Assembly: GCA_019722365.1 (NCBI GenBank)
Contig: JADFUC010000767.1
Span: 434,001-498,000, forward strand
Origin: Lithospermum erythrorhizon
Lineage: Eukaryota > Streptophyta > Magnoliopsida > Boraginales > Boraginaceae
Direction: 5' to 3'
DNA: 64,000 nucleotides
The notes under the pieces were generated by a model. It searched no databases. It saw only the letters and a program-made list of their open reading frames with translations, and was not told where the DNA came from. This document shows positions 22,336-35,708 of the stretch, one piece after another (the stretch's first letter is position 1; every line of letters starts with the position of its first letter). The translations under genes were made by a program, and so were the position numbers.

Positions 22336-24528
22336 CAAATTTAATATGTGATAATGTACATGATATATATTGTAATTTGGTCCTCATGTTCAAATGAACG
22401 GAATCGTTCTATCTAAACGTGTCTTGTGATTTATTATACGCGCAATTTAATAGTCAACGGAATGACCAAATTATATCCTTGTGTATGTACACTATATATC
22501 CATACTAAACTTATAATATTATTAGTTTATTACCAAAAATTAAGATGATCCTTATATTTATAACATGGATCAAATTGATAATTAAATTTTTAATAGGACA
22601 GTACTTTTATTGGTGCATCTATATTTCTCAATAGTCGATCTCTTAAAAGTTTCTATATACTGTATGCTGGTTCCAACCTAAAAAGCTGCATGTCTTCCCT
22701 TAGTTGGACATGTACCCCAAGTCCCCAAGTAAGAAGCTTGTCCTGTTAATTAAGGGCTGTTTGATATGCTCACACATAATCATATATATCATTCCCTATA
22801 ATAATAATACTCCGTAATAGTAATATCAATCATTAATCCTAGCAGTTATTTTATGCGTTGTCCCCTTCATATACGTACCCTCGCTCTTTGTTTAACATCA
22901 AATATACTCGATATAATAGCATATGCCTGCTTTATTTAGATGCTAAACAGTGACCAGGCTAGCTTATTTAGCCTTTTTTCTTTAAATTCAAGTAGAAGAA
23001 TATTTTTAGAATAATTGCAAATTCTTTCTCTCTCTCTCTTAATAATTATAAATTGCAGATTTATTATATCCATCAAAATGTAGCTCATAGTTTAATTCTT
23101 CACGTACATAGCTTTAGATGTCACGGTCATAATAATAAATTATGAAATTGTAGCAAGTCTAGTGATTATTCTTCCTTAATGTTAAGGATTAAATATGTGA
23201 AACAGCCGGATACATATAGAAGATTATTCAACCTTCTGATTAAAATCGAAAATATTATAAAATGCATGCGACTAATCAATTTAATATATGCATCACATAT
23301 AGAATTATATCGTTGAATAGATAAACGAGGTAAAAATGGTCAAATTAATTTCATGATCTTGGTCATACCATTTATTAGAGCCAATTGGCTATTTTTAATC
23401 ATAAATTAGACATGAAACATGAGATAAATGAATATAATAGCATAATAATTTAATCTACTAACTAATCCAAATATCTTAATATGATTGCAAGAGCATTAGG
23501 CGTAATTTTTCAAGATTTAAATAGATTTGTTTTCACATATAGTAGTTACATACTAATAAATGAGTTGAAATGGGAGATGATAATAATTACTTGCCTCATC
23601 AAGCATAGATATCAACTTGGCTTTTCTCCTCTGATAATCACTCCTTCCAGAGGCTGACAAAGATGGTTGCTGCTCCTTCAAGGAAGAAGAAGATTCACTT
23701 CCATTATCATTAGGGTTTTCATCATCATCTCTTTTAACCCTTCGATTAGTACTATTCTTGAAATTTCCTTTCCCAACACAACAAAACTCATCCAACAACT
23801 CTTGAGCAGCCTTCACATACCTTGAATGCCTCAATAATCCAAGACTTTGTGAAGCTGGATATCCAACATGAATAACTTCTTGATGGTCAATATGATTATT
23901 ATTTAAGGATACAATTTCTTCATTCATCAATGAATATATTCCAGAAGTTCCATTTCTCATCTTTAAGTCCTCAAACTTGGAGGATAAAGATAAAGAAAGC
24001 CCTTCACTTTCTATGAGATTTCCAATTCTATTGATACCCTCATGTTCAACAAGGTTGCTTCCTGAAAAGCCCCAAGTAAATTGAGGGTCTATTGAATTGA
24101 TATAACTTTCTCGAAGATGAGGAAGAGAAGATACTTTGGTAGTGTTCATCAGAGCAAGCTGCATGAAGATCAATAAACAAAAAAACTAAATCTACAGTAT
24201 TTTCTTGAAATATTTTATTCTAAAACTTCTATATATAGCTATCGATGCACAGTTGCCTGAATTTAGTAATATTTACCTCGGCCTGAGTTCGATTCTTGTG
24301 TGACCATCCATGGTTTGAGTGGATCTGACTAATTAACACATCATTATTAGTATCTTTACAATCCCATGGGTAGTTCATAGTCAATATCCCTTCGGCAGCA
24401 TCATATTCTGGTGGCGGATCTTCTTGTAGGGGGGGCTGCACTCTTACCATGTTCCCTTGGTGTATCCAGTCCCTTTGGCTTGATAGATTTAAGTAATTTT
24501 GATAACTTCCATTGAATTCTTGTGACAT
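17580..24528 (-). CDS. BEL1-like (BELL/TALE) homeodomain transcription factor
   Basis: BELL proteins pair with KNOX homeodomain proteins in the nucleus to control meristem and organ patterning. Exons on the minus strand: 24277-24528, 23595-24158, 19077-19462, 18441-18501, 17580-18095; 592 aa, phases consistent, TGA stop at 17580. An N-terminal ZIBEL-like LSLSLSS is at ~138-144. The SKY box ([20 protein letters not shown]) is at ~191-210. The BELL domain starts near [12 protein letters not shown] and continues in exon 3 ([15 protein letters not shown]). The TALE homeodomain spans exons 3-5 ([44 protein letters not shown]). A second ZIBEL (VSLSLGL) is near the C terminus. Intron 2 (4.1 kb) needs a GC donor (GAG|GCAAGT), because only that keeps the BELL frame. 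A nested retrotransposon begins 76 bp upstream of the ATG. Exact BLH orthology not resolved. Confidence 0.94.
19835..19938. repeat. 52-bp tandem duplication in BELL intron 2
   Basis: Two head-to-tail copies beginning AGCCATTAACAACCATACC start at 19835 and 19887 and differ at about two positions. Confidence 0.85.
20114..20680. mobile_element. CACTA-like non-autonomous element remnant in BELL intron 2
   Basis: The left end reads CACTATTACAAAAAAAATAT, close to the CACTACAAGAAAA ends of En/Spm (CACTA) elements. It is followed by repeated CGCCCTCTAAA / TTAGAGGACGC sub-terminal words in both orientations (20190-20250), a usual CACTA feature. A C-rich stretch follows (20300-20430). The other terminus was not found; the right limit is a guess from AAACGCTTCTAAGT at about 20657. 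Confidence 0.4.
22295..22333. repeat. (TA)n microsatellite in BELL intron 2
   Basis: Uninterrupted TA dinucleotides of about 38 bp. The rest of intron 2 (20.7-23.59 kb) is AT-rich with no gene recognised. Confidence 0.95.
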
Positions 24529-27500
24529 TGGTTTTATTGTACAATTATATAAAATCTTAATAAGTTTTATGCTTCTATAAGTACTCGTTAAAAACTTGAA
24601 GAAGTGTTGAAACGCTCAATTTAAAATGTTGTTCTACATCTAAACTTTCTTTATGATTTTTAGCCAATATTTCTATTTTATATAACGTATTAATTTTTCT
24701 TAAGCTCAAGAATTAAATACAATGATTTTACTGACGCCTTATACTACCTAAACTATTTTATTAAATTTTGTATTCCTCCCATCATATAAATAAATTTTGT
24801 GAATTTTGCTCGTGGATTAGTCCTAACACATCGTTAGTGATACCACGCAAAATCTATTTCTTTCGTTTTACTTAATCTTATATACGCTCTCGTTATAATA
24901 AATTGGTATAAAGAGCTGCTATCGACGAAGATTGGGCCAGAAAAGTCCTGGGCCAGGCTTCACAGTGAGGACAGCTACTACAAGAAATCGCTAGGGGTCA
25001 AGAACGGTAGCGGCTGCAAGACCTCTGCTGCCTAACGCCTCAACCTTTATCTCAGTAAAATATGGCACTTCCGAGTGAGGCGCACATTCAACGCCGGGCC
25101 GTTATCACCCCAACGTTACACAACTATCGTCAGCGCACAGAAGCTGTAGAGTCTCTACACGCATCAAGAGCTGAACCAACAAGTCAGCTTTTCAAGCAAC
25201 GCCGCCGGTTTGGCCTTCGACGCAGTGAAGCGTACAACTCGAAAAGCATCATCTGTGATCGATTAAATTCAATATTATTATTGGGGATTGCATTATCGGT
25301 GGATAAAATTGATGACAGGACTTCCATTGATATTATTAGCCTCATTACTCCATCATATGAGAATTTTAGAGAATCAATGATAAATGGAAATAATTCTTTA
25401 TCTCTATAAGTGGTTAGCCTGGGTCTCTACGCAGGTAAATAATACATATCAGAAGGGTCCTAGTTCGGGATAATCGTTGTTGGTCTATGACCAATAACAC
25501 CGTAGTTATGGTAACCAAGAAAGAAGAAGTTTTCCAAGAAACCATACAAAAGCGGGTCCGGCCTGTAAGATATACGTAACTACTCAGAAGTGAGTAAGGT
25601 TACTGAAAGTTGATTGTCCTGAAGAAGCAGGCAATCTAATAATTTGGTAATCCATCGAGACCGTCATGTTGTAGAGGATGGTTCAGTCCCAAGAGGATAT
25701 CGCATTAGTTGCCGATGACACACACACACCGATGCGCTGGGTTATGGGATTCGAGGCTTCATATCATATATGTCCGAGGGAGAATGGTTCGACCTACGGA
25801 TTAATATTTCATGACCAATATCAAGTACTTGTATGTTGTCAGACAGTGCTCAATCAAGCTAACTCATGATGGAAAGCTTTTGCACTTTGAACGACAAGTG
25901 AGACACGTACACATACGGGCGGCATCTTATATCTCTTAATCTTCTAGACAAAGGCGAGTTTAATCCTCAAAGGCGAATGTGAGAGTCTGTGATGTTCACA
26001 ACAGCTCAAAAGTGATTTTGAAAGGTGTTGTTGGGTACCTTTGTATTTCGCAAGGTGCTACGCTTTAGTGATTATACTCGGGCAGCTTGTTTCTTCGAGG
26101 TTCACAAAGCTATTACGACGAAGTCAGAGTATACGAGGCTCAGCATACGACCTATGTGGGATGTAAATTTTAGCCATGATAATCTCTAGGCCGGGCAATG
26201 GTGTCAGAGATCTCGGTTTTACATTGTGTATTTGGGAAGCTACATCGAAGTAAGTTTTTCTAAAGCAACTCATATGACCAAAGACACTTCGATTACATCC
26301 AATTCATTACTGGGGTCCTTCACGTGTTGGATTCTTTTGGCGGGTCACATATACTTTTATCTTTGATTAATGATTACTCGAGGATGACTTGGGTGTTCAT
26401 AATGGTGCCAGAGGCGACGCTTTCAAACAATTCAAATAGTGGAAGATTTTGGTGGAAAATCAGATAGAAGAAGATCAACAGTCGGTAATGACAATGGTTT
26501 GGAATTTCGCCATTTGAGTTTGATTGCTTTTGGTAAGAATGAGGGAATCATGAGACACTTATATAAATGAAAGTACACACCCCGCTGCATCTGGTAATGC
26601 AGAGCATACGGTAATCCCACATTTCCGGAGATGGCTGGGATGTATGCTCTCTAACGCCGACTGTAAAAGAAAGTTTTGGGTCGATAGTTAGTAACATGTT
26701 ATCTCGACAACTGAAGGTCCGCACACAAGCATAAATTTTGAAAACTCCTTATGAAATGTGGTCTGGGAAATCTGTTGATTACTCAAGCTCGAGAGCTTTG
26801 GTCGCATAGTTTACCATCATGCGAATGAAGTGGAACAGAGCCTAACTAAGTGAGTATTTGTAGGCTACGGTGACGAGCGAAGGCTATGAAGCCTGGGTCA
26901 CCATCTAAAGGAGTGCTATTCGAAAGGCGAATGTTGTATTTGATGAAAATTCCATGTTTAACCCAACTTCAAGACTTCGACAAGGAAGACGGGCATGGCG
27001 CCGGTATGTGCGAGCAAAAGGACTGAGGCTGGGCCATGAGGTAAAGGATGACTCATCTCAATCACATTCAGAGGCGATGCATCAAATATTCCAATCTCGG
27101 TAGAAGATCGTAGCTATTCTGGGGACGCCTCAAGAGTTTAACTACGGAGTACCTCCTACGAGGTAATGGGTACGGTGATACGCCGATCTTTGCTTGCTGT
27201 GTCGCAGAGGAAATTGGCCCTCACACAGTTCTTTATAAAGTTGTCGTTATTGGTACTGAAGCCTACCAATGGCTTGGCCACGGAAGATGAAATGGAGTCA
27301 CTTCGTAAGAATCGCATTGAGTCAAGCAAAACCAAATAGAAGAAAGATTGTCACTGCATGGTTGTTCAAGAAGAAAGGCGGTCACACCAAATGGTGGATC
27401 ATGATAAGGCCCGAGTTGTTTTAGAGGTCAAATGTAGAGCGAAATGACTACAATGAGATATTCTCACCTATAGTCGACATATTTCCATCGTGATGCTTCT

Positions 27501-28639
27501 TGCTATAGCTTCGCACATCGCATTTCTGTAGCTCGGAAAGAACAAGACAAGACAGCTTCCTACATGGAGAGAGTTTGGAAGAAGAATTTATCAATTCAAA
27601 TTAAAACGGTTTCAAGAACCCGAAAAGTGAAGACTACGCTTGCGTGTTGAAAATCTTGTATGGTTCAAGTAGTCTCCGAGGAAATGGTACAAGAAGTTTC
27701 TGATAGCTACATGCTTCGAGATTGATATTTCAGAGTCCAAGGTCCAAGATGAGTCGCTTCATTTACTTGGTATCAGATCATTCAAAAGTCATGGACTACC
27801 TGTAAAGTTTGATATGAAGTTGATTTAGGCGGCCAATAAAATTCTAGGAATTCGAGATCTATAGATAGAAGTCGATGAAACTTTCTTGTCACATGGCTAC
27901 ATTGAGAAAATTCCTTAATAAGATTTGGTATAGCATCTCGCAAAGCCTATCGATACTCCTAGTGCTTCTAACGGACATATGCACCTAAGTCACTAAGAAA
28001 ATGAATACATGTCTCGTGTCTCGCTAAATAAGTAGCTTGAAGCTTAATGTACGCTTATGGTCTCGTGACTAGACCGGATCTTGCACATGCTGCCGCCAAG
28101 TATTAGTGTGTTCATGGGAGAGCGCCCGGAAAGTGAGCATCGGGCAAGCGTTAATAGAATATTCAGATATATCGGCGACATCTGATGCGTCTTTAGTTGC
28201 GCGCGATAGTCACAGATTATTTCTCGCATATTCTAATTCTCGACTATGCCGAGATGCGGGACAATAGAAGATCGACGACAAGGCGTGTTCACTCGGTGGT
28301 TTTGTTGTGAGTCGAGGTTATTTTCAGACTCCATGCTGACTTTGTCTACTATCGAGCAGAGTATATGACTTGACGTGGGTCATAAAGAGGAGATTTGGTT
28401 GAGAGGATTAGTTAGCTACTCTGAGGTTACATCATGACCAAGCTATCGCTGATACTGTGCACATGTCAATTGAAGCGATCAAGTTCATCACGAGGACCAA
28501 ACACATCGCTTACTTAAATCAAGGTACACAAAGCAGTACGACAGACAACCCATTGATATGTTTACGGTCGTGTTCCTCGTGAGAAAGCTCTAACATTGTT
28601 TGAACTTACCAATGTTCAGAGTTGGGTTAGTCGCTCGTG

Positions 28640-28815
28640 GTGGCAACATCTGGCGTGTAGCCACATATGTCATTTCCGTGCATCTCACGTTTCATGTACA
28701 TCTGGCACATATGTTTCACTATCTGGGCACATCTGGTACTTCGAGTACATCTGGTGCATTCTGGCGCATCTGAGCACATCTGGTACTTCGGGTACATCTG
28801 GTGCAATTTTTAGTT
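28640..28815 (+). repeat. ACATCTGG motif cluster between pol and 3' LTR of element A
   Basis: About eight copies of (A/C)(A/G)CATCTGG-like words occur in 170 bp, including two near-identical 20-mers starting GGTACTTCG(A/G)GTACATCTGG. They sit after the RNase H remnant and before the polypurine tract. Confidence 0.7.
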
Positions 28816-29037
28816 ATCTGTTTTTCCGGGGAGGATCTGTTTTCTGGTTATCTAGCATCTGGGAAGAATTCAAGTCAAGGTGGAAATTTGTTGAAATGCC
28901 TTGAATTTTAAGTTGAGCAAAGTCTCATATAAACTTTACGAAGTTTAGTTCCAATACCGTCATATAAATGTTTTAGCTTTCTTAGTTTTTCTTACACAAA
29001 ATAAGCTAATTGCTTTTTACTGACGGCTCAGATTATC

Positions 29038-32000
29038 CGTAGGAGCTAATAGGAAAACCGAACTATACAATAGTACTGTTAAATAATACACATGATACGA
29101 AAATTACAAAGAAATCGTATTACAATCAAAACAAAAGAAAACGAGATTACAATAAGATGATTCGAACAAACGAAAACCGCATCAAGTCACGCCCGACGCT
29201 TCCTTAAAACAGATTCGACCTCCAAACCTGCTTGGGGACGACTCGTAGGTGACTGCTTCCAGATAAATGACCCACCGATCGACTTCACAGTTAATGCTTT
29301 AATCGATCGACCTAACTACTACGAGTTCGACAGATCAATTGAGAAAACAAACGAAACGTAGAACGGCTTCTGATTTCTGTAGCGTGTGCTTTTCCGATTT
29401 CTCAAGGCCAGGGTCAATTGGACATCAGAATTATATAGAGAGGCTCAAAATGTGAACGCCCTTCCCATTAAGCACTAAACACCCTTTAATGACCAACCAA
29501 AACGCATGTGAATCCGCCATTTTGATTTAAAACTGCATTGTGTTTGAAATGCAAAACCGAACTCGATCAGCAAAGTGGGCTCGCACGACTTTCGAACCGT
29601 GATTCGTGTCTCGCAGTCGCACACACGCACTGCTTCACAATTTCCAGCTCATTTTCCCCGGATTCGCACAAGGGCGCTGCAGAGTTTCAGATAAGAAATA
29701 ATCACATTACTAAAGTGCTACTAGGAGCCTTAGTTAGCAACCCGTCACTCCCACACTCGCCCAACGCTGCACGACGCGATTTTCCAAACTTTACGGTTTG
29801 ATCCCATTCGCGAAGCTCATCAATAAACGGTAGGCAAATTTTGGATTCACAACGCCTAATATTCACTTTATCCAACATCCCCCACATTTAATCAAAATTT
29901 GTATTCAAACAAAACAATAAAACTAATATCCCCACAGAGGCCAAATTTTTTGAAAAGATTTTGACTCGAGCACCTGGCTGATAGCAACAATGACCGATTC
30001 CCTCAGACAGTGATGCAGGCCAGGCTGATGGCCTGAACCTTCCTCCAGTATATATGTTTACATTCACCAACGCATATAAGAGACGCGATGTTCGAACTAA
30101 CTGGGCTTTTGGTAGCAAATGACGACATACTTCACACGTGTCTCGACCGACTGCATCGCTCTCACTATTGTGTCCGTGCCAGCCTTGACACGTGCCCGGT
30201 TCTCAGAAAGTTGTCGGCCAAGAAATGCACCCTCCGAGCATTTCTCTTCTAAAGCTGGCCCTCATTTAGCTCACATAGGCCACTTTCATATTATTTCAGA
30301 GTAACCCGCTACTCCTTCAAGATTCTCAGAGAGTCATTAAAAGCATAGCTTAACCTTACCTCGCTGGTATCATCAAGCTATCTGGGAACGTGCAGTGAAA
30401 TCCCCCACAAGAATCTACTAATATGAGCGTTGTCCGAACCCCGAATCTTGGGATCTCCAAATAACAAGGCAGGTTGTCACTCATTCGTATTTTTTCTCAA
30501 GGGTTTTCAATCCATTCCTTTCGGCGAATTCTCAACTAGTCTTTCTTAACCCCTTGTCAATGGATCCGCCATGCTATCCTTTGATCTTACATGATCACCA
30601 AAACATAACTCCGCCGAGATTAATTGTCTAATCGGTATTATGTTCGATTTAACGTGTCTCGACTTACCATTATATAAGTGGTCATGCGGCCTCCCACCGC
30701 AGCACTCATTGTCACGCATATGCAAATTGGAGGCGCTCGGCTTTTCCCACTCCGAATATCCTCAAGAAATTGTCTTAACCATTCGGCTTTCCCCACACTG
30801 CCTAAGGCAACGAACCTGCACTCCATCGTGGATCCGCAATTAACGCCATGCTGAGGACTTCCGTGACACAACCGCACCGCCTAAAAGGAACACATATCCA
30901 CTAGTACCATTGAATCACCGCATCGGAGATCCAATTTGCATCCGCACTTCAAGTACGCCCGATAACGCAGATAAAGGTAAACGTAACCCGTAATTCGAGT
31001 ATGTCTCAAGTACTTAAGTACTGCATCATAGCTTCAATGATCGCTTACTGATTACTCGTAGATATCTACTCAATTTCAAGTATCAATAAGCTATATCCGG
31101 TCTAGTATTAACTCATCGTGAAATACGAGACTTCTAATAACTTGAGAATACTCAAGTCGAGACACACTTTCCCTTTATTCTTCGTGAGGTATCGGCGTTC
31201 ATCCACCTGAGTCGACATTCTCCCAAATCGCCCCGGCAAATTTCCCAAGAATTTTATCGACATACAAGGATTGGGGTTAACACTAGACCGCTAGAGTTCT
31301 CACAATACGACTCCCAAAAAATTAGATCCGCTTGTCCCATGTCCTTCATGTCAAACTCGAGTTCAAGATATCTTGGTGGATCAATCATCTTTTGATCAAG
31401 CAATTAACAATAAGCATGTCATCCACATACAAAGGTAGAACAGCATATCCCTCTCTAGTGGATTTTACATAAACACTTGTCACACTCATTGATTTTAAAT
31501 CCACTGAAAGTAATGCCTCATTAAACTTCTCATGCCATCGCTTAGGAGCTGCTTTTAACCCATACAAGATTTGACAAGCTCCATTATTTCTTCTTCTTTA
31601 CCGAACTATAAAACCCTCAGTCAAGCTCCATGTAAATTTCTTCATCTAATTTCTCCGTTAAGAAGGTCGTTTTTACATCCATTCACGTACATCTAAATTA
31701 CGCAATGACGCAATTGCCAGGATAATCCTAATGGATGTTATCCTTGTAACGAGAAATACGTATCAAAATAGTCTAGTCCATCTTTGTGGTCTATTCCCAT
31801 AGATGACTAGTCTACTTTTGTACTTATCTATCGTCTCCCATCGCCTTCTTATTTTCCTCTTAAAATCCATTGATTTTAAAGCCTTACATCCTCGGCGGAA
31901 AGATCCACCAATTCCTGCTGCGTGATTCCTCAGAATCAATCAACTTCACTGTGATAGCCTTCCAAAGCGACCATCAGCTGACTGACAAATTCTCTCGTAA

Positions 32001-35000
32001 GTTCGAGGTTCACTCTCAAGCATATACGTTACAAAATCAGAACCAAACGACTTCTCGACGTGCTCTTTACTACGGCCGAAGTTCTTCTTCCTCAACTTCC
32101 TTACTTTGACTATCCATAGTCCTCGTGATCGACATTCACCCTCGTGTTCATGTGTCCTTTTAGATGTCGAAGCACCTTCACTAGATTTCATCGGAAAGAC
32201 ATGTTCGAAGAACGTGACATTCCGAGACTCTAATATTGTATTCTTGTTCACTCGTGAATTGTCACTCTTATGAACAAGAAACCGATATAATAATATTTTG
32301 AGCATATCCAATAAAAAATTGCATCAAACTGCTTTTAGTAGACCAATAGTCACCAAGCTTAGGAGGAGGTAACATGATGGCTAAACACCCCACACCTCGA
32401 AGATGTTTGTAGGTCAGCGCTCTACCTTCAACAATTCAAACGGGGTTTTGTATCCTCATTTTTACGAGGGAATTTTGTTCAAGAGGTAAAGAATGTCAAG
32501 ATCGCTTCCCCCACATTCCTCGGAGGTGTTCTAACTTATCAACAAGGCATTCATCATCTCTTTCAATGATCGATTTTTCTTTCTCGGCAATCCCATCTGG
32601 ACAGGCGACAGGTGTCACTTCTGAATAATACCACACCTCGTAACAAAATCGACCAAATGGGCGACATACTCACCACCTCTATCATCACAGACTACTTTTA
32701 TCTTTTTCTCAAGTCGATTTTCAACTTCTTCTTTATAAATTGTAAATTTATCGATTGCCTCATTTTTACTTTTCATCAAGTATACATAGCAAAATTTCTT
32801 TTTTGTATCGATTATCTACAAAGGTGATAAAGTACCTATTTCCACCTTTGATCGACTGGCCTGTCACACACGCCATCGAACAAGATCGGTAGTCTTATTA
32901 TTTCTAACCACGGTTGGAAATGTCGCTTCCTCGGGCCGATTTGCCAACACACGCTTTCACACTTGTAATTTTATCGATAAATTCATTAGGTACGTGATTC
33001 AACTCTGATCATTCTTCAAAGAATTAGAGTTCACATGTCCTAACTCTACTATGCTATAAATTAGAGTAATTGCCAAACATAGGCAATATTATTTTTATTA
33101 TTCATCTTGTTTGTAACTATATTCATTTTGAAAAGACCATTTAACACATAGCCTTTCCAACAAACACGCCCGACTTGGAAAGTACAACCTTGTCGACTCA
33201 ATTACAAGTTTAAACCATGTTTGCTAAGTAAAGAACTGGACACAAGGTTCTTCCTAAGTTCGGACATACAAAACATTCTTCAATGTGACTTCCTTCCCGG
33301 GTCATTCTCAAGACCACGCCTTTCTCCTCAATGTCGAGGTTGCATTATTCGCCATGTACATCTTCTCACCATTCGCAACTGGCTTGAAAGTAGCAAAGTG
33401 ATCTTTGACCGAACAAACATGCCTAGTAGCACCGGTATCGATCCACCACTCTTGTGGGTTCGTGCCCACAAAGTTCACCTCAGAAATCACAGCCGACAAG
33501 TTGATCTCGTCTGATTCTTTGGTGACCACATTCGCCATCTTTTTCCCATTGTTACTTCTCTTGGCCAGTTTACACTCGAAGGACTTATGACCACGTTTGT
33601 TACAATTGTAACACACCCCATCAAAAGCCTCAAGGAATTCCCTTATAGTTCGAACCGCTTTTCTTGAAACTATTTTCCTTAGGTGCAAATCATTCTTCTT
33701 CTTCTTGAAAGACCTCAAGAAGACCCAAATTCCACAACATTCACCTTAGACTCTCAGGAGTTGGATAAACGTCACACCCAAATTCTCCTATTGCCCTTCT
33801 ATTCGCGAACGTATAATCGCAGAACATGTTCATCCTTTCGCCAGGCTTCAAATAGTTCTTGAAGTCTATCCAAGCATGGTGGCAATTGACATCATAAAGA
33901 ACCTTGAACATTTCGTTCAAGGCCATTCCTTCAACTTGAAGCTCATGGAAGACAACCTCAAGTTCTCGAAACTGATCATCCACCAATTTTTCATCCACCA
34001 TTTTATGGTCCAGAAATCTTCCCACAATAAATTTCTTGGAACCCGCATCTTGAGTCTTATACTTGAACTCAAGTGCGTCCCAACATCGAAAGCTTTTGTA
34101 GTAGCGCATGTTTTATATACTTATACAACTCATCCGACAAATAAGTCAACAACAATCATGACTAAATAATCGGAGTGTTCCGTGGAGTCGACCGCCCAAA
34201 CTCCAAAAACCATCATCTTCAACCGTAGGAGGTTCCTCAACCAACTGCTTGCAAGTTCAAGGTCGCAGATAGAACATTTGTTCTCGCCACCTTTCAAATT
34301 TCGACTGAAAAACACAGTGAGGCTTCTCGGTTGGTCATTTTTCCGCATGACCGAACAATCGAGGTCGGTGAGGTAAAGCCACGGTGGTTGCAAAGTGCCG
34401 GAGGAATCGCCGAGAAATACTTAGCACTGAAAACCGGTGACCGGGAACAAAGAACCACAATTCCGGAACATGTGAGTAGTTGTAACTCGTGGATCTAACG
34501 CCCGAACATTCTCGACAATCAACACCATCCGTAAATACCACCGACCAACCGAACAATATTAGCATCACCGCATCGACCATCGAAGTATCAACATTGATTC
34601 CATTGGGTAAAAAGTGTTGCCAGCTAGAGCTCCTGGCCGAATTGCTTTAAGTCGTAGAGCTAATAGGAAAACCTAACTATACAAGATTTCAGAAAGAAAT
34701 AATATAATATGCATAATGAAAATTACAAAGAACGTGACATAATCGGAAACAAAAGAAAACTAGATTACAATAAGATGATTCGAACAAAACGAACCGCATC
34801 AAGTCACGTCCGCACGCTTTCCTTAAAAACAGATTCGCCGACTCCTTCCTAAACGCTAGGATCTAATTGTGGCGGATCGCTTTCCCGTGATAAAATGACC
34901 CACCGACGACTTCAAGCCACGTTTAATCGATCGACGAACCGCCCACGAAGCTTCGACAGATCACCAGGAAAACAAACGTAAATGGTAGAACGGCGTTTCG

Positions 35001-35536
35001 GATTTCTTGTGTAGCGTGTGCTTTCTTCGATTGCACAAGGGCCGACGGATTGATCGGCACTATATGTATACCAAAACAGAACGCCCTCTCCGAGCTGCGT
35101 GCACTAAACACCCTTAATTTAATTAACCAAAAACGTATGTAATCAGCCATTTGATTTAAAATCCGATTAAGTTTCAAATGTGCAAACCGAACTCGACTGA
35201 AGCAAAAGTTGCCTCGCACGACTTTCGAATCGGTGATTCGTGTCCAAGCAGGTCGCACACACGCACTCGGGCTTCACAATTTCCGAGCGCCTATTTTCCC
35301 CGGATTTCGCACTTCGGCCAAGGTAGGTAGTTTTGCATAAGAATAATCACATTACTAAGTGCTACTAGGAGCCTTGGGGCTTATAAACTCATGATTCTCC
35401 CACACTCTCGTCTGGGCGCAGACGACGCGTTTTCCAAACTTTTATTGCTGATCCCATCTTCAAGCAGTTCATCGACACACAACGGCGTGAAATTTTCGTG
35501 GATTCACACAACGCCTAATATTCACTTTATCCAACA
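29038..35536 (-). mobile_element. Full-length Ty1/copia retrotransposon B nested in element A
   Basis: LTRs at 34653-35536 (5') and 29038-29877 (3') share start, end and most of their length. The element is flanked by the 5-bp TSD TTATC (29033-29037 and 35537-35541). A polypurine tract (GTGGGGGA) at 29878-29886 precedes the 3' LTR. Coding remnants run right to left: gag with KYKTQDAGSKKFIVG (about 34040), a CX2CX4HX4C zinc knuckle at 33572-33613, protease DTGA at 33428-33439, integrase-like SDRGGEY-region remnants (about 32690), a linker around RFLVHKSD (about 32270) and RT with YVDD at 31418-31429. Open frames are short and interrupted, so it is dead. Both LTRs end in CG instead of the usual CA. 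The primer site is degraded. Confidence 0.92.
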
Positions 35537-35708
35537 TTATCTAAACTATTTCGCTTAAATTTCAGATTCTTCTCTCATCATATAAATAAATTCTCGATTG
35601 CCTCTACTCTCATGACAATTCTAACATATCAAGTTAAGAATACTGTAAAAAATCTTTGTGTTCTTCAAAGTTTCTTTTACTTAATTCATATACGCTTTTC
35701 ATTATAAA

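Larger units (their letters stand above)
24605..35708 (+). mobile_element. Ty1/copia retrotransposon A, decayed, split by element B
   Basis: The 5' LTR (24605 to about 24902) starts TGTTGAAA and is followed by TTGGTATAAAGAGC, a mutated TGGTATCAGAGC-type primer site. The 3' LTR starts at 28889 after a polypurine stretch (AAGGTGGAAATT). It is interrupted at 29037 by element B and resumes at 35537, ending near 35708; TAAACTATT and CATCATATAAATAAATT are shared by both LTRs. Between them, order and motifs are copia: gag-like SYENFRESMI (near 25360), altered protease site in GFEASYHICPRE (about 25750), integrase-like DNGLEF (about 26495), RT start DEMESLRKN (about 27285), NEIFSPIV (about 27455) and RNase H-like remnants to about 28540. 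Every frame is broken by stops and indels. It lies just upstream of the BELL start codon. Confidence 0.85.
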
